This document shows positions 47,666 to 59,089 of a stretch of DNA of 64,000 nt, piece by piece. Under the pieces are notes generated by a model. It had not been told where the DNA came from. It was given only the letters and a program-made list of their open reading frames with translations, and searched no databases. The number at the start of each line of letters is the position of its first letter. Within the stretch, counting starts at the first letter, position 1. Source of the DNA: Psococerastis gibbosa (lineage: Eukaryota > Arthropoda > Insecta > Psocodea > Psocidae); NCBI GenBank assembly GCA_963971405.1, contig OZ020491.1:29005019-29069018 (forward strand). Direction: 5' to 3'. The translations under genes and the position numbers were made by a program.

Positions 47666-47930
47666 GACAAACCTCACAGTCCGTTTTTTAATAACATCCT
47701 ATTTCACTTGAAATATCTGCGTATATAGCCTACTCTACCTAGACGCAAGATGTAATCTACCTCCACTTCACACCCTATAAATGCCCCAACTTCTCTGAAC
47801 TTCTGTCATATGTACATTGAGGACATTGGCAAATAAATTGGATGCACAATGTTAGAAGATTGGTCGGACTTCAGATTGCTGCATGTGGTGTACCGATAAG
47901 AAGTCCTAAAAAGGAGGAGGGCCTACTTAC

Positions 47931-47987
47931 CATTTTCCGCAAGATGTCTTCATCGTGAATTACGGAAATGTCCATGGTGTCGGCCAT
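47931..47987 (-). CDS. Smoothelin-like protein, coding exon 1 (start codon)
   Basis: This exon encodes 19 residues, MADTMDISVIHDEDILRKM. The exon itself begins at 48002 after a TTTATTATTTCAG acceptor and ends ATG|GTAAGT in phase 0. The start is placed at the first ATG (47987), which has a good context (GCCACTATGG); a second ATG follows four codons later. The frame is open for the five codons before the ATG, so an upstream coding exon is possible but not needed. IHDEDILRKM is the first helix of the smoothelin motif completed by exon 2 (or by exon 4 if exons 2 and 3 are skipped). Confidence 0.82.
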
Positions 47988-48556
47988 AGTGGCCACCCCC
48001 TTCTGAAATAATAAAATTACAAAATATAGCATTCATCATAATCAAAACTATATAGATAGTGTCTCCATAAGTCACCCGAGTAGCACCAACGATAATTTCC
48101 CGACTTCCCACTGCTTTATAGTATATTCAAGTGAATCGTCTAGTATTAAGGTCACTAATGTAATTAGTGACCAATTTTTCAGGTACCAAAAACCCCGTAA
48201 ATACAGTCGGCCTACAAAGCATTGGTCACTGATTAAATTGGCGACTTTGACACTAGAATAAAGTGAACAGTTTTCTCTACGTCAAGAAAATCACGGCTTC
48301 TTCTGGCTCTACAGCCCTTGGTGGCAGTGGCGGTGCTAGAAATTATAAGGGGGGGGGGGCATGACTTCTGTCTGGGGAACCAATGAAAAAACAAAACATT
48401 TTTCATTAGGAGTAGCATTTGCATAAATTCCCAAAATTTCTGGGGGGGGGGGGGAGGAGGGGCTTTAGGACCCCTAGACTTTGATTCATTACTCACCCCC
48501 CCCCAGGACCCCCCTATATACGGCAATGGGGAGTAGGCATACCGTAATGGAAATAA

Positions 48557-48618
48557 GGTGCCCATTCCATTGAACCGGCTAGGGCTATTTCCAAAAACGG
48601 TGACGTGGTAGCAGACAT
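48557..48618. mobile_element. Foldback element fragment (outer 62 bp only)
   Basis: GGTGCCCATTCCATTG through GTGGTAGCAGACAT matches one outer arm of the family and stops abruptly. Confidence 0.75.
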
Positions 48619-48840
48619 GTACTATGTACTTTGACTATGTACTTTACTTATCAAATTATTTTCACTTTGACTGGACGCCATCTTAAAAAGGTTTATTTGT
48701 GTTTATCGTAGATAATAATACGGGCTTTTAGCCAGATTTTAATTCATTCCTCTGCGACCAATATTAACTGAGATATGAATTATTATATAAGGTTTCAATC
48801 GGCCGCCATCTTGTAACTAAATAGTGAATCAAGCTGGTTA
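48619..48840 (+). repeat. Dispersed repeat B, partial copy between foldback arms
   Basis: ACTTTGACTGGACGCCATCT to GTGAATCAAGCTGGTTA; bounded by a foldback fragment on the left and a complete foldback element on the right. Confidence 0.7.
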
Positions 48841-49219
48841 GGCGCCCATTCCATTGACCGGCTAGGGCTATTTCCAATAACAGTGACGTGGTAGCAGATA
48901 TTCAAGACATAGGTGCCGTTTCCACCGACGTCGCATTGCAGAATGCAAATGACATTGACGGAAATTAGAATTTTTCTTTTTATAGAAATCTATTAAAATG
49001 TTTGTACTTACATATCCCATGACGCCATTTTTTAATTTTAGTTTGTTTGTGATTTTACTGTATGATCATTGATCAAATTTAACTATGGCATAGAGGAAAA
49101 TAAACATTTCCGTCAATTCTGCAATGTGAGGTCGGTGGAGACGCCACCTAAGTCTTGAATGTCTGCTACTACGTCACCGTTTTTGGAAATAGCCCTAGCC
49201 GGTCAATGGAATGGGCGCC
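48841..49219. mobile_element. Foldback element GGCGCCCATTCC family, copy 3
   Basis: 379 bp, flanked by TTA on the left and TAA on the right. Junction with the dispersed repeat on its left (AAGCTGGTTA|GGCGCCC) is the same as for copy 2. Lies inside the 48325-49261 element. Confidence 0.83.
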
Positions 49220-49511
49220 TAAGTAACTTGTTACCAGGGCACCCCCGTAGCGCCGCCACTGCTTTGGTCGGCTTTGGACTGTTCAACAACACTTCTCCAG
49301 TCTCTGCTATCTGTCGACTCCCAACTCCGCGTGAAGGTCGGTTTCTATTTCGCCCTTCCAGTGGTTCCTAGCCAGCAGAAGCATATCAAAACCTTTAAAT
49401 GCTGATCTTCAAGTTGCTTACTTTTACTTTTTCCTCGGTTTTATCCCTAGGTGTAGTCAGCGATACGACAGGTTCCCTTCCCCTCTTTGCAATTCTGTGC
49501 TTCAGCGGCCA

Positions 49512-49660
49512 GATCATGGCGATTATAATACCGGGTTTAATATAATACCCTGGTATTAAAAATGTTTACAAGATAATTTTACAATGTAAAGTGCTATGCA
49601 AAAAATTTGTTTGTTTACAGTTTTCATCCCAGAAGTAAGTTAATACCAATTGCCATGATC
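49512..49660. mobile_element. Foldback element GATCATGGCGATTATAAT family, copy 2
   Basis: The left arm is conserved; the right arm is decayed (AATACCAATTGCCATGATC). It interrupts a repeat that is continuous at window positions 1-90, giving a likely empty site. Confidence 0.75.
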
Positions 49661-49839
49661 GGGTCGCTGCTGCAGTTGCCTCTAAAATCCTGAGGTCTCG
49701 GCGTCAACTCTGACCTTTAACTATGCAGGTTATTACCCTCAATAAGATTAGGAAGTAATGAACACCTGTTTATTTTTTCAATTTTCGCCCATAAGCCGTC
49801 CCCACGCGCATCCAAACTGACATCACCCGGTAATTCCGC

Positions 49840-50300
49840 GACAAATTTGAGACGGTTTAGGACGAAGAGGCGGGGAAGACGATCTCGCAGAAGACAAGCA
49901 AGCGTGTGGGTGCTACGCCCATCCTCACACTGTCATAAAGTACCCATGGGTGTACACCAGACACCCGACCTATTCCCTCGGCCTCTGCAATTAAGCCTAT
50001 CATCAAGTTTAGGCGTCTTATGGCAATTACGAACAAACTTCCTTCAGCTGAAGTTCCCTTCGACTTGCTCCATTTCCTGTTTAAACTTTCCGTTTAATAT
50101 CAGCTATGGCTATAAATGTCGCCGTTGTGGACTGGAAGAGGAAACAGCAGAACACCTTCTCTGCATGTGTAGTACTCTCTGGAGGGAGAGACTCGAGAGC
50201 CAGGGGGCTGCCTTCAGGGAACTCTTGCTAGTCAAGGCCACCGGCTTGGAGTACTTGGCTGTCTTCGTGAATAAAACTAAACTCACAGACTTGTGAAGTG
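49840..50300 (+). mobile_element. LINE ORF2 C-terminal fragment (zinc knuckle)
   Basis: The plus frame reads YKCRRCGLEEETAEHLLCMC followed by STLWRERLESQG, a CxxC...H...C end of a non-LTR ORF2. Stop at about 50294. Upstream part is not recognisable. Confidence 0.65.
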
Positions 50301-51147
50301 TGAAGCGAACCTATAACTTTTCGAAGGGCTTTAGCCTTCGTCAGCCGATTCCAATTATAATAACATAAATGTCTTCAAAGTAGCTGAGCTTCTGAGTAAT
50401 GCCTTATGGTCTCAGAGGCAAAAATCCCTAATCCGTAGGTGGTGAAGATGGACGCACGTATTGGCGACTGAACAGATATGGGACCGAGTATAAGCCGGGA
50501 TACGCGAGAAACGGTGTTTTCTGTGCAGGGCATTGTTTTGTCCTGGGGTTGGAAAACTGGCCCTGAAGGCGGAGGAACACAATGAAGAGTCGATGGCATA
50601 GGGATGCAGAAAGCAACGGAAACGAGTGCAATTAACCTTTTTATAGAAAAAAAAGGCAAAGTTCCCTAGAATAAGAAGATATCTAATGTGACTTTTTAGG
50701 CCTTTTCTTGGCTGAATTGCGTTTAATTAACAATTAATGTGATTCAAGGGAATCTCTCTAAATTACAAACAAGACATAGCGCGGGAGTTAATTATTTAAT
50801 TATTTGCGGCTCTTTGAATACCTCCTAAAAATGCCTTCTTATTTTTAATTAGTACAGGTACTATAACAGTTGCCAGTTCAAAAACTTGCAAGTTTGGTGA
50901 AAGTAGGCTAATTGTAATGGGTGGTTTTTAAGTGACCCCGCTATAGGTATGAATGATGCACTGGCTACAGCTAAAGAAGAGGAAATATAGTTCAGGAGCA
51001 ACCAAACCATGAGCTTTAAATTGGAATCAGTGGGATACAATGTTAGCCCTCCATAAATAAAATATAAATAAATGAATCGAATTGGATAAATGGGGGTACA
51101 TAGCCCGCAGTCAGTTTCAATTAATGTATGTGTAACATACTGTAAAG

Positions 51148-52011
51148 AACCGGTTCGAGTTTACTCGAATTACATGCTTTCCAATTTATCAAAATTAGTA
51201 GATAGAGAAAATGAGTAATTTCATGGTAAATAATTTTCCTATGGTTAAATTTCCGATATCTCGGGTGTGGGGGGGGGGGGGGGGTGGGGTTGTCCACTTG
51301 ACGTCACTGGTGGTGAGATAAATTCTAGATAGGTCAGACCAACACATTACCACACAGCAATACTGGCAGGGCACGCAATGCATTTGAGCGTGAATTTTCA
51401 ATCATTTTTTCAAAAAAACATTTTTTTTTACATAACAAATACTTTTTTGGGAAAGCAACCTATCCGGTTTCGTTACTCCATTTAACACCTAAAACATACC
51501 TGAAGGTAGAAATCATCGATAGAAAGGTGTCGCAGAAAAATTATTTTTTAGTCATTTTTCATTAAAATTTAGTCATTTTTATTTTTTTACCCCCAGAAGC
51601 AAACTATCAAGGTGCAAGTGACCCCCCGCATTTTATCAACATTAACAACAACTACAATATATGTGAATTTAAAAGAAATCGTTGGAGCCGTTTTTGGGAA
51701 ATAATTTTTTTTGTCGTTTTTTTGAAGTTTTTTGAAAATAAAAACCCCCCAAATTGAGTTAGCCCAAAATAAAAAAATTGTTCCCGAGGTATGATTTGTG
51801 TGAACCTACATGCCGAATTTCATCAAAATTGACCTAGTAGTTTGCCCGGAAATCGACGAACAGACAGACAGACAGACAGACAGACATTTCGTAAAAACCA
51901 CTTTTTTGGGTTCCTGGGACCTTAAAACATGTAAATCCGCTGAAATCTCGGAATCGAAAATTTCGACCGTCACAAAGCTTTCCTTATACTACGTATAAAT
52001 TGGAAAGCAAT
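51148..52011 (+). repeat. ~870-bp repeat, full copy
   Basis: From AACCGGTTCGAGTTTACTCG and ATGCTTTCCAATTTATC to CGTATAAATTGGAAAGCA. Contains a G-rich run next to TGTCCACTTGACGTCACTGG. Confidence 0.82.
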
Positions 52012-52779
52012 AAATACTGTAAACTTGGGCTCTAATTATGCGTTATGTTATGTTATGCGTGTAATCATAGCCCTACTGTAAACTGCTGTACATAGGTACG
52101 TAACAAGTTCCTGACACTTAAAAATATAATTAGAAAGTACAGTCGAGCAGTCACCAAAACCATTCCAAAAATTAAGAAGAAAAAGGCCAACCACTTCTGC
52201 AAGCTAACAAAAACACCCACGACGTATACTGTCTATGCTAATTCATCATCATTGTCCAATTCCGCCGTCGTACCTAAATCTCGCAGAAACCTGTGTACCC
52301 TATAATACTATGTGACAGGTCCCGCCCACCTATTTAAGTACCCACTGCTGCTATTTACAATGGGTGACCTACAAGGTCACAGACACCATGTTGTGACCTG
52401 CAAGGTTATCCCCAGGTACAGGTAACCCATTAGGCACAAATTGCTTCCTTCCAGAGGGCCTGACTCATCTTTTGAATACGCCCACTGCGATTTTTTTGTC
52501 ATTTGGCGTTACTCCCAAGTAGGGCATATCTAGGTAATAAATCATTTACGTCTTATAGTCCTATTATATTTTATTTTGTTTAGATTCATTAGTCAATTTA
52601 TTATAATATAAACACGTTAGGCCGTACTAATTAATACATACATACATACTTATCGTATTAATGCATACCTTTTTACGGATTAAAACCATTATCAAGTCTC
52701 CTTCTCGATTACTATTTGCACCTATAGTGCCTCAACTCCGAACTCACCTCTATTCATTAAATTCTTAATTCTATCCTTT
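52012..52779. other. Stretch without recognised feature
   Basis: Located upstream of the recognised start exon of the smoothelin-like gene. CAAGGTCACAGACACCATGT and TGACCTGCAAGGTTATCC form a local imperfect repeat; nothing else seen. Confidence 0.55.
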
Positions 52780-54540
52780 CTCGTCGTCTAGGAGCAGTTT
52801 CTATCAACTCCAAGCCAGTGGCTAGTAGTAGGCTGTCTTGCGCGTTGTTCGGGACAACTACCGTAGGTACCTCCTTTGCAATCATGTACCTATATAAACC
52901 GAAATACGAGCCAACTCTTCTGCAACGAATGAAACATTGCTGTCTCCTTCTGGCTATTCTCTCCACCAATGGTTCCTCAACTCCGAACTCGCTTCTAATC
53001 ACTTCATTCCTAATTCTATCCCTTCTCGTCCTCTGAGGGGCAGTTCTTCATGAACGTCGAGTCAGTGGCTCGTCTTGCGTGTCGTTCGGGACAGCTACCT
53101 CCACTTCAATGCATGTATAAAATACGAGCATACCCTGAATACCTTGTACTCTTCTGCAACGAATGAAACATTGCTGTCTCCTTCTGGCTATTCTCTCCAC
53201 CAATGGTTCCTCAACTCCGAACTCGCTTCTAATCACTTCATTCCTAATTCTATCCCTTCTCGTCCTCTGAGGGGCAGTTCTTCATGAACGTCGAGTCAGT
53301 GGCTCGTATAGATGACTGTCTTGCGTGTCGTTCGGGACAGCTACCTCCACTTCAATGCATGTATAAAATACGAGCATACCCTGGATACCTTGTACTCTTC
53401 TGCAACGAATGAAATATTGCTGTCTCCTTCCGGCTATTCTCTCCACCAATGGTTCCTCAACTCCGAACTCTCTTCTAACCACTTCATTCCTAATTCTATC
53501 CCTTCTCGTCCTCTGAGGGGCAGTTCTTTATGAACGTCGAGTCAGTGGCTCGTATAGATGACTGTCTTGCGTGTCGTTCGGGACAGCTACCTCCACTTCA
53601 ATGCATGTATAAAATACGAGTATATCCTGGATACCTTGTACTCTTCTGCAACGAATGAAACATTGCTGTCTCATTCCGGCTATTCTCTCCACCAATGGTT
53701 CCTCAACTCCGAACTCTCTTCTAATCACTTCATTCATAATTCTATCCCTTCTCGTCTTTTGAGGGACAGTTCTTCATGAACGTCGAGTCAGTGGCTCGTA
53801 TAGATTGTCTTGTGTGTCGTTCGGGACAGCTACCTCCACTTCAATGCATGTATAAAATACGAGTATACCCTGGATACCTTGTACTCTTCTGCAACGAATG
53901 AAACATTGCTGTCTCCTTCCGGCTATTCTCTCCACCAATGGTTCCTCAACTCCGAACTCTCTTCTAATCACTTCATTCATAATTCTATCCCTTCTCGTCC
54001 TCTGAGGGGCAGTTCTTCATGAACGTCGAGTCAGTGGCTCGTATAGATGACTGTCTTGCGTGTCGTTCGGGACAGCTACCTCCACTTCAATGCATGTATA
54101 AAATACGAGTATACCCTGGATACCTTGTACTCTTCTGCAACGAATGAAACATTGCTGTCTCATTCCGGCTATTCTCTCCACCAATGGTTCCTCAACTCCG
54201 AACTCTCTTCATATCACTTCATTCATAATTCTATCCCTTCTCGTCTTTTGAGGGACAGTCCTTCATGAACGTCGAGTCAGTGGCTAGTAGTTGGCTGTCC
54301 CCCGTGTCGTTCGTGACAACTACCTCCAATGCAATGTATGTATAAAATACGAGTACTAGTATACTTTATGTACTCTTCTGCAATGAATGAACCATTGCTG
54401 TCTACTTCTGGCTATTCTCTCCACCAATGGTTCCTCAACTCCGAACTCCCTTCTAACCACTTCTAATTCTATTGCTTCTCTTCGTGACGGACAGCTCTCA
54501 GTGGCTTGTCTTGCCTGTCACTCCTGACAACTTTCTCCAA
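52780..54540 (-). repeat. Tandem array (~245-bp unit) derived from a LINE ORF end
   Basis: About seven units, marked by GAGTCAGTGGCTCGTATAGA at about 53054, 53290, 53536, 53782, 54026 and similar, spacing 234-246 bp. The minus strand of most units reads RTRRDRI-NEVIRREFGVEEPL and VERIARRRQQCFIRCRRV. This is the pattern of a reverse transcriptase C-terminus (compare IRWLGHVERM in other copies here). The central units are nearly identical; edge units are diverged. Confidence 0.85.
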
Positions 54541-55369
54541 CGCAGCCATTTAAATTTCAAAATATAAGTATACTCTTCTGGGTACGCTTGGAACCCATGT
54601 GACCCTTATTAAATACCACAAAACGCCGAAAAAGCTACCGGAACAAGGCGATTCGCATTGCCTTTAAATAAGTGAAATCCTAATGCCATTGGCTCCAATG
54701 GCGGAAGATGGTGCCTTGAAATACCACAACGGCGGAGGAGGCAGATGAGCAAGGGGCCAGCCACCCCTCTGCCTTGAGGGAAGGGTATTGACCGAAAGGC
54801 TAAGGGAGGGCCTTACAGAAAACCCCAGAGTAAAGGGAGACCATCTCCCCACTGTCGCTAGGTCAATCTCCAACTGATTCAAAGCACTAATGGAAGTATA
54901 CTCTTCAGCAGTGGCAAGTCTCTGTTGCTTTATTATGTAGATCCGTGGTGCGTAGGTGCCAGAGATCATGTACAAGCGCGTAGGTCGTACTGGTGACGAG
55001 GAGGCTTTGGCTGCGCGGCCATATGCGGCAAGGGAGGCGGCCCAGCTTGATTCTGACTCATAAATGCGAAATACTGCAATTACACCCAATGCAAGTACGG
55101 CTATAGATCTCTTATTTTATTGCACTGTGCTACATTTGCTTACAGTAGTAGTAATTAGTGCTACGCTTATGGGAGTGGGCATGCTTATGGGCGTAGGGTT
55201 GTTGGGTGTTTGTCTGGGGGGGGGGGGGGGGGCGAAAGTCTCAATCCCAACCGGTTCTGACTCTTCTTCTTTATCTACCTCGTTAGTACCCCATTTAGGA
55301 GTCATAGCTTGGGGTGTCGATGGGGATAGTTGGACTGATATTGTCTGCTGTGTGAGCGACTGGATCATA
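54541..55369. other. Stretch without recognised feature
   Basis: Contains a 141-codon minus-strand frame (55089-54664) without recognisable domains and a G17 run near 55216. I cannot support a gene. Confidence 0.5.
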
Positions 55370-55495
55370 TACTACAAGGATTCGCCTACCTTAGAAAACT
55401 CCTGAATGAACTGAGAGCAGCGAGATATGCTATTTCCCTAAATTACTTAGAGACCATCTCTTATTAGAGAAAGCTTTCTACACTGTTAGTTCCCT
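55370..55495 (+). mobile_element. LINE fragment (family 3)
   Basis: The segment CTACAAGGATTCGCCTACCT through AGAAAGCTTTCTACACTGTT matches the family 3 ORF end. No 3' UTR follows. Confidence 0.65.
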
Positions 55496-55682
55496 GTTAG
55501 TAATTAGTGCGACGACTGGCAGTAGGCTTGCTTATGGGCGTAGGGACAGATGTAAGTACCTCAGTTAGGAATCATAGCTTGGAGTGCAGCAACCCAGAAT
55601 GAAATCGAAAGGCATTAAGGGGGAAGAGGAAGTATAAGAATTTCCCGCGCATATTTTAGCACCGTCACGTGACACCTTACTA

Positions 55683-55732
55683 CTGCGGTATTAAACCCCT
55701 GTATTATAACAATGCCAAATCGCCATGATCGG
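55683..55732. mobile_element. Half of a GATCATGGCGATTATAAT foldback element
   Basis: GCGGTATTAAACCCCTGTAT then TATAACAATGCC and AATCGCCATGATC match the right arm only. Confidence 0.5.
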
Positions 55733-56465
55733 ACTGCAGTACGCGCTTCCATCGTTACCACAAGGATGTATATACAGATTGGGGATTTTCGCGTCTTCGC
55801 CTCTGTGACCGGAAGACAATATAATATACTCAGAAGCTCAACTACTTCGAAGAAAGGTTCTTCTGTCTGTCCCATGGCCGTGCCCAGGGCGTGGTCCAAG
55901 GTGTCCAGACCACCCCCCCCCCCCCCCGAAATAATGATTTTTATGTAAACCTGTATTGTTTGAAGAGTTGGAATAAATTTATTTGAGTTTGAACACTGGA
56001 TAGAATGGACTTTAATTAATAAATTATGTAAACAAAATTTGGTGGCTGCCCCCCCCCCAAATTTGGTAAATCTATTGGAAATTAATTAATTACGCTCTAA
56101 TTTAATCGATCCTACATATGTTTTTCCTATTTTGACCTTAGCTACCCCCCCCCCCTCAAAAAATGGGCTGGATCCGTCCCTGTACTACTGGCGCCTGAAT
56201 ACATCCTAGCTATTTTCTTATGGCTAGTATCTCATTACTAGATGTCATTTCCTACTGTAACCACATGTAAAGTGAACTGTCTGAAGTTAATTTACCATCA
56301 GATTTCCCTTACCACAGCCTGTCAAACCAATGAGTCAGACCGACACAAGATGAGAGTGCAATTTGTACCAACAATGCTTATTTAGAGTGTCTTGTATATG
56401 TTGTTGAGTTGTTGACTAAACATCAATACTGCAACACTTTTATGAATGGCCTTTATTGTCTACAT

Positions 56466-56792
56466 CAGGGGTTCCCAACCTGTGGTCCATGGACCAGCAG
56501 TGGTCCACAAACATATTTCAGGTGGTCCACGGGCCAAAGTAAGAAAACAGAAAAGAAAATGGCTGAGTTATTGGAAATTTGAAATAAGAGACAGTGAGTC
56601 TTGGCACTGAACTACCAAATCCACCCGAAACCAGTTCTAAACATATGATGAAATATTAGCACGTAATTTTAGGCAGAAGCTACTTAATCTTGGTTTTAGA
56701 ATTTAAAAATTTTCCTACCACAGCCATGGGGGTCCACGGAAAATCATAAAATAATCTAGTGGCCACCAGACAACAAAGTTTGGGAACCCCTG
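56466..56792. mobile_element. hAT (Charlie-type ends) non-autonomous element
   Basis: Ends CAGGGGTTCCCAACCTG and, inverted, CAGGGGTTCCCAAAC, a terminal sequence widespread in hAT-Charlie elements. The right flank starts GTCT like the left (GTCTACAT) but is cut by another element at 56797. Confidence 0.78.
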
Positions 56793-56796
56793 GTCT

Positions 56797-57112
56797 CAGT
56801 GGCGTAGCCAGATTTTTTTTTTGGGGGGGGGGTCCAGTTTTCATAAAGTTTGCCCGATTACGATAGGTTTTCAAATGGGGGTGGTGTTTCATTTGCCCCC
56901 CCCCCCGGTGATTGTTTTTTTAAAAATATAGGCCTGAAATAGTTTGTCGGTAAAAAATTTTGATTTTGCAGACGAAAACTTAATTAACAAAACTGGAAAA
57001 AGGGGGACCGGGGTCTCCCCGGCGATTTCTTTAGATACATATCTAAAAAAATTTGCTATTTTGCTAAATTTTGGGGGGGGGGGGTCCGGACCCCGCTGAC
57101 CCCCCCCCCCCC
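56797..57112. mobile_element. hAT-type element, right end lost at a poly-C run
   Basis: Left end CAGTGGCGTAGCCAG is followed by poly-T and poly-G. The expected inverted right end is missing; the sequence enters a run of about 21 C and then LINE family 3. Confidence 0.5.
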
Positions 57113-57114
57113 CC

Positions 57115-57260
57115 CCCCCCCAGGCATAAATTACTTAGAGACCATCTCTTAGAGAAAGCTTTCTACACTGTCACTGAGGCACTAGCACAATGACAACGAC
57201 AGAACTACCTGATTTTGACGATATTTTGACCATTTTACATTTCACATTTTTACATGTCTT
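57115..57260 (+). mobile_element. LINE fragment (family 3), last codons and 3' UTR
   Basis: AATTACTTAGAGACCATCTC leads to the GCACTAGCACAATG stop region and AGAACTACCTGATTTTGACG. It starts directly after a long poly-C run. Confidence 0.65.
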
Positions 57261-58689
57261 GTTGACAGTGGCGTAAATGACTTCCTTGGACATTTGGTGC
57301 GGCCTGCCTTGCCTCATTAATTCACCTTTTTTGTGAGTGATAATCACTAGTGGAATGAGGAGAAAAAAAACTTTTGTTGCATAAATAATAAAATAATAAT
57401 CTAAAATGTACCAGAACAAAGTAACAGCAGAAGCAGCATGTAATTTTCTTAAACTTTTATTAATTAAGACAGGCAGTTGATCAATTTTGGATACATCTTG
57501 CGTTGCATGCAGGATTTAAGGCTGAAATACTGGAATGATTTAATTAATTTCAGCTATAAGTTTTTTTTTAGCACAAACCTGGAACTGTGAGCCGAAGTGC
57601 GCCCCCCAGCAATGCTGCACCCACAGAAGGGGTTGCGACTTGCGGGAGTGTTATTTACTCCACTGAGTAGAGCCCTAGAATCAACCCGCACTTGGTCTGT
57701 AAAATGCATTCGCTGCATTGCTTAGTGACTACCCGTGACAGGGTCTTCTTATAAACTGACTTCAGTGCTAAGATTGGCTCTCAATTGGTATTGTGGGATC
57801 ACGATTCACAATGCTTCTATTGTATTCAGTTCCTACAGATCTGCGATTAGGCAACTATGTAACAAGCAAGCCGTGGTAGAAGACAACTACGGTTCTATAT
57901 TAAATTGTTGACATTCCAGAACATTTTCCCAATTGCTGGTCATACTAGGCAAGGGCGGATTTTAGGGGGGGGGGGGGTCAGAAGGACCGGACCCCCCCAA
58001 ATAAATGAACTTACACTAGATAAAAATATAGGTTTACAGTGGAAATTAAAAATAATTATGTTTTTTAATGTTATAATCCACTGAACCTACCCTCCTGAGC
58101 CATCTCCCCTATATAGAACTCTAAAGACAACTAGATAGGGAAAATACTTATTGTTGTACAACTTCTAATATCACTGAAACCATAGTTCATAGAGCTGTAG
58201 AAGACATGTTCCTCTAAATTTTGGGGTACAATATGCCAAATACATTTATTGAACTTGATTAAAAAAAAAAAGTATTGGACACTGATGTTAGGTTGAAGGA
58301 GTTCAAGAGCTAGGCAGGCTACTAAGGAGGGGGGGGGGGCAGGTGGCGGATAGTGAAAAGGCCACCAAATATGGTGGCCAGCTGGGAATATAACGAACAA
58401 GCAGTCCCCGATGAAGTAACGGAGGCTGTGGTGGCAAGTCTGGTGGTGCAGACTTGTCTAGAAAAAGCCACAGTAGCTCAAGGATGACTATGTGAAGGGA
58501 CGAATATATGCCGCCACTAAATAAGCAACCACTACTAGGACACTCTTTTGTCCTGGGGTTGGGTCCCGAAGGTGGAGGAACTCAATGAAGAGTCAACGAC
58601 ATAACGATGCAGAAGCATACGGGAAACCACCACTGCATTACAATTCCTAGGTACAGTCATCATGACTAAGCCCATTTGATACGTAACGA

Positions 58690-59035
58690 CTACAATGTAC
58701 TGTATGTGAGTGTTGTTAAAATCGTCGTAGCCGAAAGTTTTAGTTTTTGAAGCTTAAAACCCCCAAAATTGAGTAGTCCAATATATATAAATGAAAAAAA
58801 GTAGTCCGGAGATAAGATTTTTGGGAACCTACTTGCCAAATTTCACCAAAATCCTCCGAATAGTTTAGAATCAACAAACAGCCAGACTGATCGACTGACG
58901 GACCAATATTTCGTAAAAACCTCTTTTTTGGGTTAGTGGGACATTAAAAAATGTAAATCCCAGGAATCTCGAAATAAAAAACTTCGACCATCACTATGGT
59001 TAACTTATATATTACGTATAAATAGGAATGCAACA
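58690..59035 (+). repeat. ~870-bp repeat, right-hand part only, diverged
   Basis: AACTTGCCAAATTTCACCAA, TTTCGTAAAAACCTCTTTTT and ACGTATAAATAGGAATGCA correspond to the right third of the family. Confidence 0.6.
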
Positions 59036-59089
59036 AGATGCATAACGTTCAAATTTCTCCTACTGCAACTGCAGGGGGCTTTTTTTTAT

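Larger units (their letters stand above)
48325..49261. mobile_element. hAT-type element enlarged by inner insertions
   Basis: Ends CAGTGGCGGTGCTAG and, inverted, CAGTGGCGGCGCTACG, the same family as 29169-29406 (238 bp). Here the interior is 937 bp because it holds a foldback fragment (48557-48618), a dispersed repeat (48619-48840) and a full foldback element (48841-49219). Flanks CTTGGTGG and CTTTGGTC are similar only. Confidence 0.75.

Noticed and set aside
52818..54268. Repeated plus-strand frames (SSATNETLLSPSGYSLHQWF)
   Set aside because: Antisense of the LINE-derived array; the minus strand has the recognisable reverse transcriptase pattern.
54664..55089. 141-codon minus-strand frame
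   Set aside because: No domain, repeat or splice support; not distinguishable from a chance frame.
57958..58340. Possible hAT-type element starting CAAGGGCGGATTTTAG
   Set aside because: No matching inverted right end or 8-bp duplication could be found.
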